In this document: piece by piece, positions 8,532-16,615 of the stretch
Layout of the letters: every line of letters begins with the position of its first letter
Numbering within the stretch: the first letter of the stretch is position 1
Assembly: GCA_002685075.1 (NCBI GenBank)
Contig: NYWO01000003.1
Location: 1-38,026, forward strand
Source: Arcobacter sp.
Lineage (GTDB): Bacteria > Campylobacterota > Campylobacteria > Campylobacterales > Arcobacteraceae
Length of the DNA stretch: 38,026 nucleotides
Reading direction: 5' to 3'
Notes under the pieces: generated by a model
Databases searched by the model: none
Seen by the model: only the letters and a program-made list of their open reading frames with translations
What the model was told of the DNA's origin: nothing
Translations under genes and position numbers: made by a program

Positions 8532-9749
8532 ATGAGTGAATTATTTGGAAAGTATGGGTTGCCGTTAGAAGTTAAATTTTGTAAAAAATGTACTATGAAT
8601 AATCAAAGGCCTTCTTCTACTGTAGAATTCAAGCAAAAAGAAGGTGAAAAGAAAAGAACATTAGCTTTTGGTGAAGATGGCATTTGTGAAGCTTGTAGAT
8701 ATGCAGAAAAAAAGAAGAATATTAATTGGGAAGAAAGACATGAACAGTTAGAAGAATTATGTAATAGATTTAGACGTAATGATGGAAGATATGATGTAGT
8801 AGTTCCTGGTAGTGGGGGAAAAGATAGTGTTCAAGCTGCGCATATATTAAAATATAAATATAATATGAACCCTATTCTAATAACTTGGCCACCAGCTTTA
8901 TATACTGGAATTGGGAAAAGAAATTTTGATGCTTGGTTAGATGCTGGTTTTGCTAATTATACATATAATCAAAATAAAAAACTACATAGATTTTTAACAA
9001 AAAATGCATTTTTGAATTTGGGACATCCTTTCCAACCATTTATATTAGGTCAAAAGAATCTTGCTCCTAGGTTATCGGTATTACTTGATATACCTTTAGT
9101 AATATTTGGAGAAAATGAAGCTGAGTACGGAAATGCGATAGAGGATAATGAAAAACCAACAAGAGATCCTAAATATTATAGTGCAGAAGTGAGTATAAAA
9201 GATTTAGTATTAGGTGGAGTACCTGCAAAAGACTTGATAGATGATTTTGGATTTAAATTATCAGACTTGGAAGCTTATTTCCCTACAAATCCCTATGAAA
9301 TAGAAAAAACAGGTACTGAAGTACATTATCTAGGATATTATGTAAAATGGCATCCTCAAGAAACTTATTATTATTCTGTAGAAAATAGTGATTTTATGCC
9401 TAATGATCATAGAACAGAAGGAAGTTTTAGTAAATATTCTTCTCTTGATGATAAAATTGATTGGCTTCATTATCATACAACTACAATTAAATTTGGTATA
9501 GGTAGAGCTACCTATGATTCTGCACAAGAAGTTAGAAATGGTGATATTACAAGAGATGAAGGAATAGCATTAATTAAAAGATTTGATGGTGAATTTCCAG
9601 AACAGTATATTAAAGATTGTTGTGACTATATGGATATTTCACTACAAGAATATCATGATGCAATAGAAAAATTTCGTTCACCACATCTTTGGGATAAAAG
9701 AAATGGAATATGGGAATTAAAACAACCAATTTGGAAAGAAAATAGATAA
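8532..9749 (+). CDS. N-acetyl-sugar amidotransferase (PseA/WbpG/WbuX family)
   Basis: PP-loop ATP pyrophosphatase predicted to adenylate the carbonyl of an N-acetyl group and replace it with ammonia, giving an acetamidino group. The 405-residue protein shows the PP-loop SGGKDS in VVPGSGGKDSVQ (about residues 92-103) and two N-terminal cysteine pairs (FCKKC and ICEAC) likely to bind zinc. A strong ribosome site (AGGAG) precedes the ATG. In C. jejuni PseA and adjacent hisH/hisF copies act on pseudaminic acid; here no pseudaminic acid genes are visible and the unit is embedded between legG and ptmE, so the substrate is more likely legionaminic acid or its CMP form (my inference). The last codon overlaps the next start (TAATG). 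Confidence 0.85.
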   Translation: MSELFGKYGLPLEVKFCKKCTMNNQRPSSTVEFKQKEGEKKRTLAFGEDGICEACRYAEKKKNINWEERHEQLEELCNRFRRNDGRYDVVVPGSGGKDSVQAAHILKYKYNMNPILITWPPALYTGIGKRNFDAWLDAGFANYTYNQNKKLHRFLTKNAFLNLGHPFQPFILGQKNLAPRLSVLLDIPLVIFGENEAEYGNAIEDNEKPTRDPKYYSAEVSIKDLVLGGVPAKDLIDDFGFKLSDLEAYFPTNPYEIEKTGTEVHYLGYYVKWHPQETYYYSVENSDFMPNDHRTEGSFSKYSSLDDKIDWLHYHTTTIKFGIGRATYDSAQEVRNGDITRDEGIALIKRFDGEFPEQYIKDCCDYMDISLQEYHDAIEKFRSPHLWDKRNGIWELKQPIWKENR

Positions 9750-10795
9750 TGAGAAATATTGATGATATCCTTATTAGAGAAACAACATCTATATTAGAAG
9801 TACTTCAAATTATAGATAGAAGTTCAAAGCAATTAGCAATAGTAGTTGATGAACAAAAAAAATTACTAGGAACAGTCAGTGATGGAGATATCAGAAGAGC
9901 TCTTTTAAAAAATATATCTTTACATGACAGTGTAAAAGATATTTATTTTAAGTCACCTACTGTAGCTAATATAAATGATTCTAAAGAAGAAATCATCAAT
10001 ATATGTAAAATAAAAAAGTTACATCAAATTCCTATCGTAAATAATTATGGAAATTTAGTAGGACTTGAAATTATAGATGAGTTAATATTAAAAGAAAAGA
10101 AAACTAATAAAGTAATTCTAATGGTTGGTGGTCTCGGTACAAGACTTAGGCCACTTACTGATAATATTCCAAAACCAATGCTTAAAGTTGGTAAAAAACC
10201 TATATTAGAAACAATAATAGAAAAATTTGCTGAGTATGGGTATACAAATATTATATTATGTGTAAATTATAAGTCAAATATTATAGAAGATTATTTTGGA
10301 GATGGTAGTGAATTCGGAGTAAATATCGAATATATTTTTGAAGAACAACGTATGGGAACAGCAGGAGCATTAAGTTTATTAAAAGAAAAACCAATTGAGC
10401 CATTTTTTGTGATGAATGGAGATTTACTTACAAATGTAAATTTTGAACATTTAGATAATTATCATAACTCAAATAAATCAATAGGAACAATGTGTGTAAG
10501 AGAGTATGACTTTCAAGTTCCTTATGGTGTTGTAAATATAAAAGATAGTAAAATATTATCCATAGAAGAGAAACCAACACATAAATTTTTTGTAAGTGCT
10601 GGGATATATATGCTATCTCCTGAAATTTTAGAATATATTCCTATAAATAATTTTTATGATATGCCAACACTGTTTGAAAAACTTATTAGTAAAAATAAAA
10701 ACATAATATCATTTCCTCTTCGAGAATATTGGCTTGATATTGGAAGATTAGATGAATATAAAAAAGCAAATGATGAATATGACAAGGTGTTTTAA
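9749..10795 (+). CDS. ptmE: Nucleotidyltransferase with N-terminal CBS pair (PtmE-like)
   Basis: Predicted sugar-1-phosphate guanylyltransferase making GDP-activated glucosamine for the legionaminic acid route, by analogy with PtmE of C. jejuni. The 348-residue protein has two CBS repeats in residues 1-115 (VSDGDIRRALL is the typical end of the first) and a nucleotidyltransferase domain starting at about 120 with GGLGTRLRPLT (127-137) and PKPMLKVGKKP. A CBS-NTP-transferase fusion next to ptmF, ptmB and ptmA homologues in this exact order is the main reason for the name. GTP preference cannot be read from the sequence; UDP or CDP chemistry remains possible. Confidence 0.83.
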   Translation: MRNIDDILIRETTSILEVLQIIDRSSKQLAIVVDEQKKLLGTVSDGDIRRALLKNISLHDSVKDIYFKSPTVANINDSKEEIINICKIKKLHQIPIVNNYGNLVGLEIIDELILKEKKTNKVILMVGGLGTRLRPLTDNIPKPMLKVGKKPILETIIEKFAEYGYTNIILCVNYKSNIIEDYFGDGSEFGVNIEYIFEEQRMGTAGALSLLKEKPIEPFFVMNGDLLTNVNFEHLDNYHNSNKSIGTMCVREYDFQVPYGVVNIKDSKILSIEEKPTHKFFVSAGIYMLSPEILEYIPINNFYDMPTLFEKLISKNKNIISFPLREYWLDIGRLDEYKKANDEYDKVF

Positions 10796-11704
10796 TTGAA
10801 GGTATTACTTATAGGTTTTGGTTCTATTGGAAAAAGACATTATGGGGTTTTATCAAGTTTATCTAAAATAGAATCAATAGATCTAGTCACGAAACAAAAT
10901 ATTGAAGATAAGAAATGCTATAAAACATTAGAAGAAGTTATAGATATATCTAAATATAATTATTTTGTAATAGCATCTGAAACAAATAAACATTATACTC
11001 AATTAAAGTATTTAGAAAATAATGTTAAAAATAAACTAATATTTTGTGAAAAACCTCTTTTTCAATCAAAACAAAATTTAGAAATAAAAAACAATAAAGT
11101 ATTCATAGGATATGTTCTTAGGTTCCATCCTTTACTTGAGAAGTTAAAAATATTTTTGATTGAAGAAGATATAATATTAGTAAATGCAAAATGTGGACAG
11201 TATTTACCAACATGGAGGCTAGATACAGATTATAAAAACTGCTATAGCGCAAAGAAAAAAGAGGGTGGTGGAGTTTTATTAGATTTGAGTCATGAAATAG
11301 ATTATGTTCAGTGGCTTTGTGGAAATATTGATGAAATAAAAAGTTATCAAAGAAAAATCTCAGATTTAGAAATAGATTCTGATGATTTAACTATGTTAAT
11401 AGGGAAAACAAATAAAAATATTATAGTAAATATTTCAATAGATTATATAAGTAAAAGTAGTCATCGGAGACTGCATATAGAAACTTTAGAAAATACTTAT
11501 GAACTTGATTTTATATCTAATAGACTAACTAAAAAAGATAAAAAAGGTTTAGAAGAAATTTATAGTTTTTCGAATCTTGAAAGAAACTATATATTTGAAA
11601 AGATGCATTTAGATATTTTTGAAAAACAAAAAAATATATGTACTTTTAATGAAGCATTAGAAGTAATGGATACTATATCAACTATACAGGAGCAAAACAG
11701 ATGA
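10796..11704 (+). CDS. ptmF: Gfo/Idh/MocA-type oxidoreductase (PtmF-like)
   Basis: NAD(P)-dependent sugar oxidoreductase of 302 residues. The Rossmann motif GFGSIGKRH (residues 7-15) and the family EKP motif in FCEKPLF (84-87) are present, and the C-terminal half carries the GGGVLLDLSHEIDY segment usual in this family. The start is TTG at 10796, directly after the ptmE stop; translation from it gives MKVLLIG, a proper Rossmann start, and no better ATG exists before the nucleotide-binding motif. Position between PtmE- and PtmB-like genes matches the Campylobacter flagellin-glycan cluster, where PtmF is linked to supplying the amino-sugar precursor. The exact reaction is not evident from sequence. 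Confidence 0.8.
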   Translation: MKVLLIGFGSIGKRHYGVLSSLSKIESIDLVTKQNIEDKKCYKTLEEVIDISKYNYFVIASETNKHYTQLKYLENNVKNKLIFCEKPLFQSKQNLEIKNNKVFIGYVLRFHPLLEKLKIFLIEEDIILVNAKCGQYLPTWRLDTDYKNCYSAKKKEGGGVLLDLSHEIDYVQWLCGNIDEIKSYQRKISDLEIDSDDLTMLIGKTNKNIIVNISIDYISKSSHRRLHIETLENTYELDFISNRLTKKDKKGLEEIYSFSNLERNYIFEKMHLDIFEKQKNICTFNEALEVMDTISTIQEQNR

Positions 11705-12405
11705 GTAATATCTTATGTACAATTTGTGCAAGAGGTGGGAGTAAAGGTGTGAAAAACAAAAACATCAAAGAACTAAATGGTAAGCCACTTATCGCATACA
11801 CAATAGAACAAGCAAAAGATTCTGGGCTTTTTGAACATATTGTTATTAGTACAGATAGTGATGATATCGCAAATGTAGCTAAAGAGTATGGTGCTGAAGT
11901 GTTTTTTAAAAGAAGTGAAGAGATGGCAAGTGATACAGCAGGTAAATTAGATGTGATAAAAGATGCATTTAGAAGAAGTGAAGAACACTATAATAAAACT
12001 TTTGACTATCTAATAGATTTAGATGCTACAGCTCCACTTAGAAATGTAGAAGATATTTTAAACTCTTTTAATAAATTTAAAGAAAACGAAAATGATAATC
12101 TAATAACAGCAATGCCAGGTAGAAGAAGTCCATATTTTAATCTTGTAGAGCAAAATAAAGATGGGAAAGTATATTTGTCCAAAACATTAAATAGTGCTGT
12201 TGTACGAAGACAAGACGCACCCAAAAGTTATGATATGAATGCTTCTATTTATATATGGAAAAGAGATATTATTTTAAATGAAGATAAATTGTTTTTAGAA
12301 AAAACTGGTTTATATGTAATGCCAGAAGAAAGATCAATAGATATAGATACAGAACTTGATTACAAATTTGTGGAATTTCTAATAAAAGAGAATAATAATG
12401 CTTAA
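11701..12405 (+). CDS. ptmB: CMP-legionaminic acid synthetase (PtmB/LegF, NeuA family)
   Basis: Activates the nine-carbon acid with CTP to the CMP-sugar used by glycosyltransferases. The 234-residue protein starts with the cytidylyltransferase P-loop-like signature CARGGSKGVKNKN (9-20 region), continues with LNGKPLIAYTIEQA and carries IDLDATAPLR in the middle, where sialic acid enzymes have the LQPTSPLR-type block. That block differs from the second synthetase at 22874-23536 (LQPTSPLR), consistent with different acid substrates for the two enzymes. It overlaps ptmF by 4 bp and ptmA by 8 bp. Confidence 0.86.
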   Translation: MSNILCTICARGGSKGVKNKNIKELNGKPLIAYTIEQAKDSGLFEHIVISTDSDDIANVAKEYGAEVFFKRSEEMASDTAGKLDVIKDAFRRSEEHYNKTFDYLIDLDATAPLRNVEDILNSFNKFKENENDNLITAMPGRRSPYFNLVEQNKDGKVYLSKTLNSAVVRRQDAPKSYDMNASIYIWKRDIILNEDKLFLEKTGLYVMPEERSIDIDTELDYKFVEFLIKENNNA

Positions 12406-13168
12406 AGAAAAGATTGTAGTCATTACAGGTGGAGCTGGACTCATAGGAAAAGAATTTGTAAAAGCAGTTATTGAAAATAATGGCATAGCTATTATTGCAG
12501 ATATAAATGAAGAGATAGGACAAAAAGTAAAAGAAGAACTATCTTCTGAATTAAATAGTTCAAATGTAGATTTTGTAAAATTAGATATAACATCTAAAGA
12601 TTCATTAAAAGAATGTATTAAATATATAGATAAAAAATATGGAAAGATTGATGCCTTAGTAAATAATGCATATCCAAGAAATAAAAACTATGGAAAACAT
12701 TTTTTTGATGTTGAGCATGATAATTTTGTAGAAAACTTAGGATTAAATCTTGGTGGATACTTTACAACTTCACAACAGTTTTCTAAATATTTTCAAAAAC
12801 AAGGTTATGGAAATATTATAAATATATCTTCCATTTATGGAGTTGTAGCTCCTAAGTTTGGAGTTTATGATAATACATCTATGACAATGCCTGTAGAATA
12901 TGCTGCTATAAAAGCAGGACTTATTCATCTTACAAAGTATATGGCAAAATACTTTAAAGGAATGAATATAAAAGTAAATACTTTAAGTCCTGGAGGAATA
13001 TTTGATAATCAACCTAAAGAGTTTTTAGAAAAATACAAAAATGAATGCTTAAATAAAGGGATGCTTGATAAGTCAGATTTAAAAGGTACCTTGGTTTATT
13101 TACTTAGTGATATGAGCAGATATATTAATGGGCAGAATATTGTTGTTGATGATGGATTTAGTTTATAA
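12398..13168 (+). CDS. ptmA: Short-chain dehydrogenase/reductase (PtmA-like)
   Basis: Classical SDR of 256 residues: TGGAGLIG cofactor motif (10-17), NNAYP, catalytic serine in NISSIYG (144-145) and YAAIK (Tyr168, Lys172), with the VNTLSPGGI segment following. In C. jejuni PtmA acts with PtmF and PtmE before LegB in the GDP-sugar branch of legionaminic acid synthesis; conservation of the whole ptmE-F-B-A order here supports the same role. The start ATG lies inside the last codons of ptmB, with an AAAGAG-like site ahead. This is the last gene of the legionaminic acid block; a 33-bp gap follows before the acyltransferase. Confidence 0.82.
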   Translation: MLKEKIVVITGGAGLIGKEFVKAVIENNGIAIIADINEEIGQKVKEELSSELNSSNVDFVKLDITSKDSLKECIKYIDKKYGKIDALVNNAYPRNKNYGKHFFDVEHDNFVENLGLNLGGYFTTSQQFSKYFQKQGYGNIINISSIYGVVAPKFGVYDNTSMTMPVEYAAIKAGLIHLTKYMAKYFKGMNIKVNTLSPGGIFDNQPKEFLEKYKNECLNKGMLDKSDLKGTLVYLLSDMSRYINGQNIVVDDGFSL

Positions 13169-13201
13169 TTGAATACAATTATATTAAGAGAAGGTAACTA
13201 G

Positions 13202-13750
13202 ATGTTTTTATTTGAATTTATAAAAAGAATTAAGTTTTGCAAAAACGCAAATAGAATAGGACCTGACATTCCTTTCACACATTGGAGATTGCATTTTAAA
13301 ACGACCATGTTAAAGTTATGTAAAAGGAAATTTAATTATTTTGATGATTCTGCATATTTTAGAGCTGGAGCTTATGCAGAGTTTTGTTCGAATATATCTA
13401 TTGGTAAAAATGTAGTTATTAGACCAAATAGTATGTTGTTTGCGGATGAGAATGCTAAAATAATTATTGAGGATAATGTATTAATAGGTTCAGGGGTACA
13501 TTTTTATGTTGATAATCATAAGTTTGATAGAGTAGACATTCCTTTAATTGAACAAGGATATTATCCATCAGAAGATATTGTAGTTAGAGAAGGTTCATGG
13601 ATTGGTGCTAATAGTATGATATTAACAGGAGTAATTATTGGAAGAAACAGTGTTATAGGTGCAGGAAGTATTGTAACAAAAAGTATTCCTGACTTTTGTG
13701 TTGCAGCAGGTAATCCTGCAAAAGTTATAAAAGTATTAAGTAATGATTAA
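13202..13750 (+). CDS. Hexapeptide-repeat acyltransferase (WbbJ-like)
   Basis: Probable acetyl-CoA-dependent O- or N-acetyltransferase of a glycan or nucleotide sugar, 182 residues. The C-terminal two thirds form a left-handed beta-helix: repeats such as ISIGKNVVIRPN, IIIEDNVLIGSG and VIIGRNSVIGAGSIV, the catalytic-type histidine in YVDNHKFD, and the family ending AAGNPAKVI. The N-terminal 60 residues are basic and not part of the helix. AGAAGG ahead of the ATG is a fair ribosome site. It overlaps the next gene by 8 bp. Substrate unknown; position after the legionaminic block suggests modification of that sugar, which is a guess. Confidence 0.8.
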   Translation: MFLFEFIKRIKFCKNANRIGPDIPFTHWRLHFKTTMLKLCKRKFNYFDDSAYFRAGAYAEFCSNISIGKNVVIRPNSMLFADENAKIIIEDNVLIGSGVHFYVDNHKFDRVDIPLIEQGYYPSEDIVVREGSWIGANSMILTGVIIGRNSVIGAGSIVTKSIPDFCVAAGNPAKVIKVLSND

Positions 13751-15134
13751 TATTTTAATAGTAGCAACTCAAACTCAAAGATTTTTGGACCAGGTTAGAT
13801 TATCAAAAGATTTACAAATTAAAGATGATAAGTTAGAAATATACTATTTTGTATCTAAAGAGGTAACTCAAAGATATAAAAATGAAATAAATAATCAAAA
13901 ACTTAAGATAATAAATATTGATTATAATAAAAAATATGATTTAGAAGAAAATATTTCTGTAAAATCTCGAATAAAAAATATTTTGTCATTAAAATATAAA
14001 TCTGCAATAATTAAATTTATTAATAGTTTTAAAAGTACAAAACTATTTACTAAAAGACTTAAGAAAGAAGAAAAATTATTTTTAGATAGATTAAATGAAA
14101 AGTATAAATGTATTTCAAGACTTGTACATAAAAATAAGATTGATATCATGTTCATAAATGGCGATAGACATCTAGGTTATGAACCAATATTTTTAAAAAT
14201 ATCAAAAAATTTTAATATTCCAACAATTATGCCATATATTGTTTATTTTGCTGAAGAGGAAGGTTTAGTTAAGTCGTCTATTATAAAGAATAGAAAAAAT
14301 ATTTTGATTTCATCTTATATCAAAAAATCACAAGATAAATTTAACTTTCATAGAAGAGGAAATGTTTTTTATTATCCACATACAATAGCAAATGCATTAG
14401 ATAAATTTGGAGTAATTACAGATAACCCATGGTTTATGGGAAGTGGTTTAAGTGATATTATTTGTTTAGCTAATGAGAATATGAAAAAACATTATGTTAA
14501 GAATGGAGTTAAAAAAGAAAAAATAAGAATTATTGGTGATGTTTCTTATGATAAACTTTATTATAAATATATGCAAAAAGAAGATTTAAAAATATATACA
14601 ATAGATAAGTACAAGCTACAAAAAGATAGAAAAAATATAATAATTGCATTACCACAGTTAGGAGAACATGCTATTTTACCTTGGCATGAGCATTGGAAAG
14701 AAATAAATTTTTTGATGGATAATATAGATAACCTAGAACAAAATATTTTAGTTTCATTACATCCTAAAATGGATAAAAGGAAGTATTTATTTTTAGAAGA
14801 TAGATATAATTGTAAAATATTAGAAGAAAGACTTGCTGATATTTTAATAGTATCAGATGTTTTTATAGCTTCATATTCAAGCACAATTTTATGGTCAGTT
14901 ATATGTGGTATAAAAACTGTAATAGTGGATTTCTATAACATTAATGAAACAAGTTTTGATTTTCTAACTAGTATAATGAAAGTTAATAATAAAAAATTAT
15001 TAAAAGAAAAATTAAATGATATATTAGTTAGAAAAGTGGATTTTAATCAAGATTGGGAAAGTCTTTCAAAAAATGAAGTTTTTGATGGTAAAACAATAGA
15101 AAAATATATAAATTTAATAAAAGAGTTAAAATGA
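13743..15134 (+). CDS. GT-B-like glycosyltransferase, candidate nonulosonic acid transferase
   Basis: No certain family match by eye. The 463-residue protein looks cytoplasmic with a two-domain GT-B layout: an N-terminal IVATQTQRF start, an acidic EEEG at 171-174, then a C-terminal domain with SLHPKMD (His340-Pro341) and ASYSST (376-381) followed by a Trp. The order acidic-acidic-Gly, His-Pro, Ser-Ser/Thr is the arrangement known for several bacterial sialyltransferase families, so a CMP-legionaminic or CMP-sialic acid transferase is a reasonable hypothesis. The same His-Pro/Ser pattern also occurs in Kdo transferases and CDP-glycerol transferases, which are the alternatives. It is notably AT- and Lys/Ile/Asn-rich compared with the legionaminic genes. 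Overlaps both neighbours (8 bp and 4 bp). Confidence 0.6.
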   Translation: MINILIVATQTQRFLDQVRLSKDLQIKDDKLEIYYFVSKEVTQRYKNEINNQKLKIINIDYNKKYDLEENISVKSRIKNILSLKYKSAIIKFINSFKSTKLFTKRLKKEEKLFLDRLNEKYKCISRLVHKNKIDIMFINGDRHLGYEPIFLKISKNFNIPTIMPYIVYFAEEEGLVKSSIIKNRKNILISSYIKKSQDKFNFHRRGNVFYYPHTIANALDKFGVITDNPWFMGSGLSDIICLANENMKKHYVKNGVKKEKIRIIGDVSYDKLYYKYMQKEDLKIYTIDKYKLQKDRKNIIIALPQLGEHAILPWHEHWKEINFLMDNIDNLEQNILVSLHPKMDKRKYLFLEDRYNCKILEERLADILIVSDVFIASYSSTILWSVICGIKTVIVDFYNINETSFDFLTSIMKVNNKKLLKEKLNDILVRKVDFNQDWESLSKNEVFDGKTIEKYINLIKELK

Positions 15135-16615
15135 AAAATATAATGATTATAAATTTTAATGATGATTTTTTGCTAAAATTTGTTCATGAAGTTGCAATAG
15201 TTGAGAATATAAAAATTGATTCAATTTTTACTGATATAAAAAAATTATCAAATAAATTTCTAACTCAATTGAATTATAAAGATGTTTATGACTTTTATAG
15301 TTTTGATAAAATAGTAGAATTAAACAATGATTCAGAATATGTTTTAAGTAAAGAGGATATAGAATGTTTTTATTTTTTAGAATCTGAATTTTTGGCAGAA
15401 AGTGATAGAATGTCATATGTTCCAATTTCAGTAAAAAAAAGAAAAATAATATATTATGAAATTCTTCAATACTGGATAAATTATTTTTTACAAAATAAAA
15501 TTGATTTAGTTGTTTTTGACGGTGTACCTCACATGGGATGGGATTTAATTTGTTATGAAGTAGCTAAAAAATTTAAGATACAGGTTTGTTATTTAGAATT
15601 AACAATAATACAAGATCAAGTAATTTGGCATGATGAATATAAATCTTTTAAAAAAAATCATCTACCTGTAAGCTCTTTGAATATTGAGGAAATAAAGAAC
15701 TCTATAGGAAAGGAGAAGCTTCTCAAATATAATGTAGAAGGTGAATTATTAAAATTGGGAAAAAAATTAAATGAAATTAAAACTCAAAAGACTTTTTTAA
15801 ATCTTTCTAAATATAAAATACTTCTTTTAAGTTTCTATAGATTCATTAAAAAAATAAAAGAAAATGCTCTATTAAAGGATAGCTCATTTTTTTATAGTAA
15901 GCCAACTCTTCTTCAATATTTATTTTATAATATGAAAAATAAAAATTATTTATATAAATTAAATAAACAATATGAAGAATTATCTGATAGTATTGATTTA
16001 GATAAAAAGTTTATTTTTTTTGCAATGCACTATCAACCAGAAAGAACTACTTCTCCACAAGGTGAATGTTTCCAAGAACAAATTTTAGCAATTAAAATCA
16101 TTTCTGCTTCTTTACCTGAGAACTGGATATTGTATGTAAAAGAACATCCTACACAAATGATTAATAGAAAGGTATTTAAAAATAAAAATTTTAGGGATTA
16201 TTACGATTATAAAATAATTAAACAACTAAAAAATGTGAAACTGGTTCCTCTTTCTGTAGATAGTGCGATAATTATTGAAAAAGCTCAATTGGTAGCAACT
16301 ATTAATGGAAGTATTGGATGGGAGACATTAATACAGTACAAGAAACCAGTTGCAATTTTTGGAAATATTTGGTATGCACAATGTAGAAGTTGTTTTAGTA
16401 TATCATCAACAGAAGATTTTAAAGATGTACTTAAATTACTAAAAGAACACACTCCAAATGAAGTTGAGAAAAATACACTTAATTTATTAAAATATTATAG
16501 TGATAAATTCTGTATATCATCTGATGGTGATTTTTATGCAAACTATTCATCATTGTCCAAAGATGAATTAATTAAAAATCTTGTAAACAAGTTTATCCAA
16601 GAATATATTGACTAA
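15131..16615 (+). CDS. Capsule-synthesis-like (Kdo/nonulosonate) glycosyltransferase
   Basis: 494-residue protein whose C-terminal half resembles the capsule polysaccharide KpsS/KpsC-related transferase group. Visible are FFAMHYQPERTTSPQGE (residues 296-312), VKEHPTQ (His339-Pro340 region) and NGSIGWE (392-398) followed by KPVAIFGN. The N-terminal half has VFDGVPHMGWD (128-138), a likely acceptor or nucleotide contact. These features fit an enzyme that uses a CMP-activated acid sugar. KpsC/KpsS use CMP-Kdo; here CMP-legionaminate and a second CMP-nonulosonate are made by the same operon, so one of these is the likelier donor (inference). No capsule export genes lie in the window. Stop and the next start abut with no gap. 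Confidence 0.68.
   Translation: MKNIMIINFNDDFLLKFVHEVAIVENIKIDSIFTDIKKLSNKFLTQLNYKDVYDFYSFDKIVELNNDSEYVLSKEDIECFYFLESEFLAESDRMSYVPISVKKRKIIYYEILQYWINYFLQNKIDLVVFDGVPHMGWDLICYEVAKKFKIQVCYLELTIIQDQVIWHDEYKSFKKNHLPVSSLNIEEIKNSIGKEKLLKYNVEGELLKLGKKLNEIKTQKTFLNLSKYKILLLSFYRFIKKIKENALLKDSSFFYSKPTLLQYLFYNMKNKNYLYKLNKQYEELSDSIDLDKKFIFFAMHYQPERTTSPQGECFQEQILAIKIISASLPENWILYVKEHPTQMINRKVFKNKNFRDYYDYKIIKQLKNVKLVPLSVDSAIIIEKAQLVATINGSIGWETLIQYKKPVAIFGNIWYAQCRSCFSISSTEDFKDVLKLLKEHTPNEVEKNTLNLLKYYSDKFCISSDGDFYANYSSLSKDELIKNLVNKFIQEYID

Noticed and set aside
2098-9749. Pseudaminic acid pathway (suggested by the PseA-like gene)
   Set aside because: The dehydratase is the non-inverting Met/Lys type of about 396 residues and the route uses a NeuC-type hydrolysing epimerase; PseB-, PseG- and PseH-like genes are absent.
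15131-16615. KpsS/KpsC capsule operon
   Set aside because: Only the transferase resemblance is present; no KpsM, KpsT, KpsD, KpsE, KpsF or KpsU gene lies in the window, so a group 2 capsule export system is not supported.
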